Translations under genes and position numbers: made by a program
Source: DASRBA01 sp036559665
GTDB taxonomy: Bacteria > Myxococcota > Myxococcia > Myxococcales > Myxococcaceae
Direction: 5' to 3'
Length of the DNA stretch: 8,148 nucleotides
NCBI GenBank assembly: GCA_036559665.1
Contig: DATBSS010000273.1
Location: forward strand, 1 to 8,148
The notes under the pieces: model-generated
The model's database searches: none
The model's input: only the letters and a program-made list of their open reading frames with translations
Told to the model about the DNA's origin: nothing
Part shown: positions 4,352-8,148 of the stretch, piece after piece
Layout of the letters: every line of letters begins with the position of its first letter
How positions within the stretch are numbered: position 1 is the stretch's first letter

Positions 4352-6316
4352 ATGCCCCACGCCGCGCGCCTCGCGCCGCTGGCGCTCGCCACGCTCGTCG
4401 CCGGCGGGTGCAGCCAGAACGCCGGTCTGGATCTGACCGTCACCATCGACGCCGCCTCCAGGGCCACCTGCGTGCGCGCGTTCGCCGACTTCGAGGACGG
4501 GAGCGAGCTCTCCAGCCAGCTCATCCCCCGGGACGGGCGAGGCGAGCTCCGGGTCCTCCTGTTCGAGACGCGCGGGCTGAGCCGGGACTTCATGGCGGGG
4601 GCCTGGGGGTACTACTCGCGCGGGGGCGGGTGCCAGCCGCCGCTGTTCATCAACGAGGAGGCGGCGCCGCAGCCCTCGGCGTTCGTCTCCGGGAAGGTGG
4701 TGCCGCTCTCGGTGGCGCTGGCCCTCCCGGCGGGGATGGACGCCGACCAGGACGGGTTCCGCGCCAGCGGCGGCGGCGGGGCGGACTGCGACGACCACCA
4801 CGCTGACGTGAACGTGGCGGCTTCGGAGGTTTGCGGGGACGGGGTGGACAACGACTGCTCCGGCGCCGCGGACTGCGCGGACCCCGCCTGCGCCGGCATG
4901 GGGGGCTGCGAGTCGCCGGAGGCGGCGTGCGCGGACGGGATCGACAATGACGGGGACCGGGACGCCGACTGCGTGGACCCGGACTGCGAGGGGAAGACGT
5001 GCAGCGACGGGAACCCGTGCACGGTGAACGACCGCTGCTCCGGAGGGATCTGCACGGTGGCGCCCGTCATCTGCGCCTCGCCGCCGGGGCCGTGCCACGA
5101 GCCGCTGGGGAGTTGCTCGGGGGACGGCGGTTGCGTGTACACGGTGGACGCGGGGAGCACCTGCGCGGGCGGGTTCTGTGCCTACGACGGGAGCTGCGGG
5201 GCGCTGTTCCGGTACACGCCGGCCAACTTCACGCCTCCGGCGATCGGGATGTTCGCGCTGCCGCAGCGGTTCAACTGTGGCACCTCCACCTTCGACTCCT
5301 CGCCGGGCGCCGCCAACCCCTTCCAGACCTGGTGCAACCAGCCCACGCCGCCGGTCATCGTCACCCCGCAGGGCGGCGGCATCGACGCGGTGGTGCTTCC
5401 GATGCGCGGGCTCCGCGTGGACAACAACAACACGCTCCGGTTGATCGGGACGCGGCCGGTCATCCTGGCGGTGTTCGGGGACGTCACGGTGGACGGGACG
5501 CTCAACGCCAACGGCAGCGGGAACACGCCCGGGGCGGGAGGCAACTCGCCGGCGTGCGGCGGGTCGGGGGTGGGCGGCGCGGGATCGGCTGCCAGCTCCT
5601 CGGGCGGTGGAGGCGGCGGGGGCGCGTTCGGCGGCGGGGGCGGAACCGGCGGTAACTCGGAGCAGGGGGCGGCGGGCGCGATAGGCGGGAGCATGAACGG
5701 GCCCATTACGCTGTCGCCGTTCCGGGGCGGGTGCGGTGGCGGCACGGGTGGGGACAGCGGCGGGTCGGGCGGGGGCGGTGGAGGCGGGGTGCAGGTCTCC
5801 GCCAGTGACTCGATGATCATCCGGGGCCGGGTGGGCGCGCCCGGCGGCGGCGGGCAGGGCGGGCAGGGCGATCAGTCCGGCGGCGGAGGGGGCGGGAGCG
5901 GCGGCGCCATCCTCCTCGAAGCGCTCTCGATGACCTTCACCTCGGGAGCGCGGGTGACGGTCAACGGCGGCGGGGGCGGGGAGGGCGACAACTGCTGCGC
6001 CTCCGGGACGTGGGACGGGGCGGGCGGGGGCAACGGGCGCAACGACAACGCCAACACCGCGGGCGGGGGCGATACGTCCGGCGGCACGGGTGGAGCGGGC
6101 GGCGCCGGCGGAGCGGGGCCGACCAACGCCGCGGACGGGTTCGTCGGGACGAGCGCCACCGCCGGCAGCGCCACCGTCCGGGGAGGTGGCGGCGGCGGTG
6201 GCGGCGGCGTGGGGCGGATCCGGCTCAACTTCACCTCGGGCTGCGCGAAGGACCCGGCGGCGATCTTCTCCGGGGCCGTCACCTCCAACCAGGCGAGCGA
6301 CGCCGGCTGCCCCTGA
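4352..6316 (+). CDS. Surface lipoprotein with MopE-type metal-binding and Cys-rich repeats and a glycine-rich C-terminal half
   Basis: It encodes 654 residues. A signal peptide ends in a lipobox A-G-G-C20, so an outer-membrane lipoprotein is predicted. Residues 21-127 form a beta-rich domain without a recognised family. Residues 130-171 match the MopE putative metal-binding repeat: DADQDGF, then ADCDDHHADVNV, then EVCGDGVDNDCSG. A second, shorter copy lies at 190-212 (ACADGIDND, then DCVDPDC). A Cys-rich stretch at 217-282 starts CSDGNPCTVNDRC and may form disulphides. From about 335 to 630 the protein looks like a beta-helix or repeat scaffold: short hydrophobic strands (PVILAVFGDVTVDGTLNANG at 369-388, GAILLEALSMTF at 518-529, GRIRLNF at 621-627) separated by long glycine runs. 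Such proteins are common in myxobacteria. Metal binding, probably calcium or copper, is inferred from MopE. No enzymatic motif was seen. The start has no ribosome binding site and may be leaderless. The gene is certain, the function unknown. Confidence 0.9.
   Translation: MPHAARLAPLALATLVAGGCSQNAGLDLTVTIDAASRATCVRAFADFEDGSELSSQLIPRDGRGELRVLLFETRGLSRDFMAGAWGYYSRGGGCQPPLFINEEAAPQPSAFVSGKVVPLSVALALPAGMDADQDGFRASGGGGADCDDHHADVNVAASEVCGDGVDNDCSGAADCADPACAGMGGCESPEAACADGIDNDGDRDADCVDPDCEGKTCSDGNPCTVNDRCSGGICTVAPVICASPPGPCHEPLGSCSGDGGCVYTVDAGSTCAGGFCAYDGSCGALFRYTPANFTPPAIGMFALPQRFNCGTSTFDSSPGAANPFQTWCNQPTPPVIVTPQGGGIDAVVLPMRGLRVDNNNTLRLIGTRPVILAVFGDVTVDGTLNANGSGNTPGAGGNSPACGGSGVGGAGSAASSSGGGGGGGAFGGGGGTGGNSEQGAAGAIGGSMNGPITLSPFRGGCGGGTGGDSGGSGGGGGGGVQVSASDSMIIRGRVGAPGGGGQGGQGDQSGGGGGGSGGAILLEALSMTFTSGARVTVNGGGGGEGDNCCASGTWDGAGGGNGRNDNANTAGGGDTSGGTGGAGGAGGAGPTNAADGFVGTSATAGSATVRGGGGGGGGGVGRIRLNFTSGCAKDPAAIFSGAVTSNQASDAGCP
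5500..6220 (+). repeat. Low-complexity, G-rich glycine-codon tracts inside the MopE-like lipoprotein gene
   Basis: Repeated GGN glycine codons form several tracts, notably 5604-5645, 5766-5790, 5842-5895, 5965-5982, 6059-6118 and 6181-6214. They encode runs of up to nine glycines. The plus strand is strongly G-skewed here and contains many closely spaced GGG and GG runs. No unit repeats exactly over long distances, so this is codon-level low complexity rather than a tandem array. Confidence 0.7.
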
Positions 6317-6331
6317 GCGGACGGGAGCGCT

Positions 6332-6913
6332 TCAGCGGGCCGCGGCGAACAGCGGCCCGGTCTGGAGCGCGGTTCCCGGGTGCAGGTGATCGAGGACCGC
6401 TCGAGCGGCCTCCTCGCTCGGGATCTCCAGGGCGATCTCGTCCCGGGTGATACGAACCGGCCGCACCATGCGGTTGCGCTGGAACGCGAGGTAGAGCGCG
6501 AGCGGGATCCCCGCCGCGATCGCGACCCACGCCAGCCCGAGCTCCGACGATGGATCGGAGGAAGACGCGCCCATGGCCACGGAGAGGGTCCCCAGCGCCA
6601 GGAACACCGAGATCGGAGTGACCATCTTCGCCATCCGCCACTGGCGCCATCCCCGGTCGGAGAAGGGCAGCTCGCCCGAGGCCTTCTTCCTCAGGAACAG
6701 GGCCGCGATCCCCGCCAGGAACACGCTGCCGGTGGGCACCAGGGCCAGCAGGAGGACCCAGCGCGAGAACCAGGAGAACTTCACCTTGCGAAAGGTGACG
6801 TTGCTCGTGTCGCCCGTGACGACGCAGACCGGCGGCAGTTCGGGCCAGCTGGGCCCGTCGGGCCGGTCACCCTCGAACGCCAACTCGAGGAGGGACTTGC
6901 CGGTGGGTCCCAT
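6332..6913 (-). CDS. Uncharacterised small inner-membrane protein with two to three transmembrane segments
   Basis: It encodes 193 residues from the ATG at 6913. The frame stays open to an ATG at 7000 (222 residues), but the extra codons have a weak G/C third-position bias, unlike the body; neither start has a strong ribosome binding site. The soluble N-terminus holds a short PPVCVVTGD segment (27-35) followed by a basic stretch. Hydrophobic segments lie at about 52-74 (followed by the basic RKK), 95-116 and 126-144. The C-terminal 45 residues are soluble (RITRDEIALEIPSEEAARAV), probably cytoplasmic and beta-alpha. The layout resembles a widespread unnamed family with a cysteine-containing head, a membrane hairpin and an RKK/LP linker; that resemblance is from memory and gives no function. 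It is convergent with the MopE-like gene (15 bases apart) and lies downstream of the SusC-like gene on the same strand. Confidence 0.75.
   Translation of the reverse strand: MGPTGKSLLELAFEGDRPDGPSWPELPPVCVVTGDTSNVTFRKVKFSWFSRWVLLLALVPTGSVFLAGIAALFLRKKASGELPFSDRGWRQWRMAKMVTPISVFLALGTLSVAMGASSSDPSSELGLAWVAIAAGIPLALYLAFQRNRMVRPVRITRDEIALEIPSEEAARAVLDHLHPGTALQTGPLFAAAR
6336..6359. terminator. GC-rich inverted repeat between convergent genes, possible bidirectional terminator
   Basis: CGGGCCGC and GCGGCCCG form a perfect 8-bp stem around an eight-base loop. It sits inside the last codons of the minus-strand membrane protein and 20 bases after the stop of the plus-strand lipoprotein. There is no T-run on either side, so an intrinsic terminator is not proven. 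In DNA this GC-rich such stems also occur by chance. Confidence 0.3.
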
Positions 6914-7021
6914 GTCGCTCTCGGTAGAACGGGCGGCTGCGAAGAGACGAGTTTGCTGGGACTGCTCGGCCTGGCCGAGAGGAAGATAGAGCCTGGGCAT
7001 GACTCGGAACCCTGGGGAAGA

Positions 7022-7039
7022 GGCGCCGGGATTGGCGCC
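7022..7039 (-). terminator. Candidate terminator hairpin downstream of the SusC-like gene
   Basis: Two GGCGCC sequences separated by six bases can pair into a 6-bp stem 35 bases after the SusC-like stop codon. On the minus strand it is followed by TCTTCCCC, a poor T-tract. It would end the receptor transcript before the small membrane-protein gene. The 160 bases from 6914 to 7073 otherwise hold only the possible N-terminal extension of that gene and no other recognisable feature. Confidence 0.35.
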
Positions 7040-7073
7040 ACACTCTCCCGGAGCCCGGCGAGCGGCGGGTTAT

Positions 7074-8148
7074 TCAGCCTCCAGCGCCTGCCTGGAACCG
7101 GTCGAATCCCAACTCGAGGGAGATCCAGAAGCTGCGGCTCGGCGGGAAGGGGGCGATGTCGAAGTTCCGGGCGACCGGTTGATTGCCGTAATTCGACACT
7201 TCCGGATCCAGGCCACTGTACCTGGTGAACGTCCACAGGTTGCGGCTGCTCACGGAGAGCCGTGCCTGGGAAGCGGCCATGAAGTACCGTTGAAACAACG
7301 AGGATGGGATGTCGTAGGAGATCTTCAGCTCGCGCACCTTGAGGAAGGTCGCGTCCTCCACGTATACCCGTGCCAGGCCCTTGTCGAAATCATCGATCCG
7401 TTGCCGGCCGCCCGTGAGGTGGTCCGGCGAGTTGGCGTAATTATCGTAATAAAAGCGGGTCACATTGATGACCTGGCTGCCCTGTTGCCACTCGGCGTTG
7501 GTGGCCAGCTCGAAGGGGCCGAGCTTGAAGTCGTTGAGAAACGATATCCGGAAATCTGGCTCTGTATCGCCGATCTTCCTCTTGACGGAGAGGCCGGTGA
7601 CCGGATCGCAACAATCCTTTCCGACGATCTGGGTCGTGGAGGCCCCCTCCTCGATCCGGAAAAAGGCCAGGCCGGTCGTGTCACTGATGGGGAAGGCTGG
7701 CACGGGCAGGTGGGTGACGAGGCTCCGGTTGAGGGTGAAGAGGGTGCGCGAGGTCCAGGAGAATCCAGTCCCGTGTTGAAACGGCGCCACCTTCACCATC
7801 GCTTCCACGCCGCGGTTGACGATCTCGCCGCCATTGAAGAATGCGACAGAGAATCCGGTGGACGGCGCCGCGGCGCGATGGAACAGCATGTCGCTCAGGC
7901 TCTGGTGGTATCCCGTCAGTTCCACCACGGCAGCATCTTTGAAGAGCATCGCATCCACGCCGACCTCGAGCTCGCGCTGGCGCTCCGGGCGGATGTTCGA
8001 ATGGGGGCCGACCACCAGGTTGTAGTCGGCGGCACGCCCATACAGGGTGACGTTGCCCGTCTCGCCATAGGCGGCGCGCAGCTTCAGCTCGTCGAAGACT
8101 CTGGGAAGGCCCGGTATCCGGTAGGAGACCCCCGCCTTCGGGTACAGG
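7074..8148 (-). CDS. SusC/RagA-family TonB-linked outer-membrane receptor, C-terminal part (5' end outside window)
   Basis: The frame is open from the right edge to the TGA at 7076-7074: 357 residues, about the last third of a protein that is usually near 1000. The family forms a 22-stranded beta-barrel that imports glycans, peptides or other large nutrients using TonB energy. Diagnostic blocks are present in the expected order: YPKAGVSY and LKLRAAYGETGN near the window edge, IRPERQRELEVGVDA, VELTGYHQSLSDML, NGGEIVNRGVEAMV, FLKVRELKISYDIP, RLSVSSRNLWTFTRYSGLDPE, and the terminal strand PSRSFWISLELGF. After that Phe, where the barrel normally ends, nine extra residues (DRFQAGAGG) follow. GC is lower than next door (31 of 60 bases at 7441-7500 by hand count). 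No SusD lipoprotein gene follows; the next gene is the small membrane protein. The substrate cannot be predicted. The apparent GTG start at 8015 is internal. Confidence 0.93.
   Translation of the reverse strand, partial: LYPKAGVSYRIPGLPRVFDELKLRAAYGETGNVTLYGRAADYNLVVGPHSNIRPERQRELEVGVDAMLFKDAAVVELTGYHQSLSDMLFHRAAAPSTGFSVAFFNGGEIVNRGVEAMVKVAPFQHGTGFSWTSRTLFTLNRSLVTHLPVPAFPISDTTGLAFFRIEEGASTTQIVGKDCCDPVTGLSVKRKIGDTEPDFRISFLNDFKLGPFELATNAEWQQGSQVINVTRFYYDNYANSPDHLTGGRQRIDDFDKGLARVYVEDATFLKVRELKISYDIPSSLFQRYFMAASQARLSVSSRNLWTFTRYSGLDPEVSNYGNQPVARNFDIAPFPPSRSFWISLELGFDRFQAGAGG

Noticed and set aside
3287..5098. Very long minus-strand open frame (603 codons)
   Set aside because: It is antisense to epmA, plsC and the MopE-like gene, all of which have clear motifs. 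Its composition is His/Arg/Pro/Ala-rich, as expected for the complement of GC-rich codons.
5182..5820. Minus-strand proline-rich frame
   Set aside because: Poly-proline is simply the complement of the glycine codons of the plus-strand lipoprotein; no start signal or domain was seen.
5500..6220. Tandem repeat array or CRISPR-like repeats
   Set aside because: The repetition is at codon level (GGN) with no regular spacer or exact repeat unit.
7465..7779. Plus-strand 104-codon frame inside the SusC-like gene
   Set aside because: It is antisense to a receptor with several conserved blocks, and it has no motif of its own.

Overview
The window is GC-rich DNA (about 70% by eye) that looks like a myxobacterium or another Myxococcota member. 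The clues are a MopE-type metal-binding, glycine-rich surface lipoprotein, a lipoprotein toxin candidate resembling the myxobacterial SitA class, and very strong G/C preference at third codon positions. The SusC-type receptor at the right edge is commonest in Bacteroidota and Gemmatimonadota but also occurs in Myxococcota, so the phylum is an inference.

Layout. (1) Positions 1-2549, minus strand: a two-gene unit transcribed towards the left edge. First comes a 566-residue lipoprotein with an M3-like (gluzincin) fold signature whose HExxH zinc site is degenerate. Four bases later comes a secreted or lipidated protein whose C-terminal part carries a PD-(D/E)XK nuclease signature; it runs off the window at base 1. 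This second gene has no stop inside the window and is easily missed. (2) Positions 2566/2596-6316, plus strand: divergent from unit 1, with three closely spaced genes. They are epmA (EF-P lysine ligase), a PlsC-type lysophosphatidate acyltransferase, and a 654-residue lipoprotein with MopE-type repeats and a glycine-rich C-terminal half. (3) Positions 6332-6913 (or 7000), minus strand: a small protein with two to three membrane segments, convergent with unit 2. (4) Positions 7074-8148, minus strand: the last 357 residues of a SusC/RagA-type TonB-linked outer-membrane receptor. Its 5' end lies beyond the right edge, and no SusD gene follows it.

How it fits together. epmA and plsC are housekeeping genes for translation-factor modification and phospholipid synthesis. 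The rest is largely cell-envelope material: three predicted lipoproteins, an inner-membrane protein and an outer-membrane receptor. The most interesting element is the putative secreted nuclease at the left edge. It combines a lipobox, an alanine/glycine-rich linker and a C-terminal nuclease fold whose DNA is markedly AT-richer than its surroundings. Its cognate immunity gene, if there is one, would lie just beyond the left edge. No tRNA, rRNA, CRISPR array or insertion sequence was seen.
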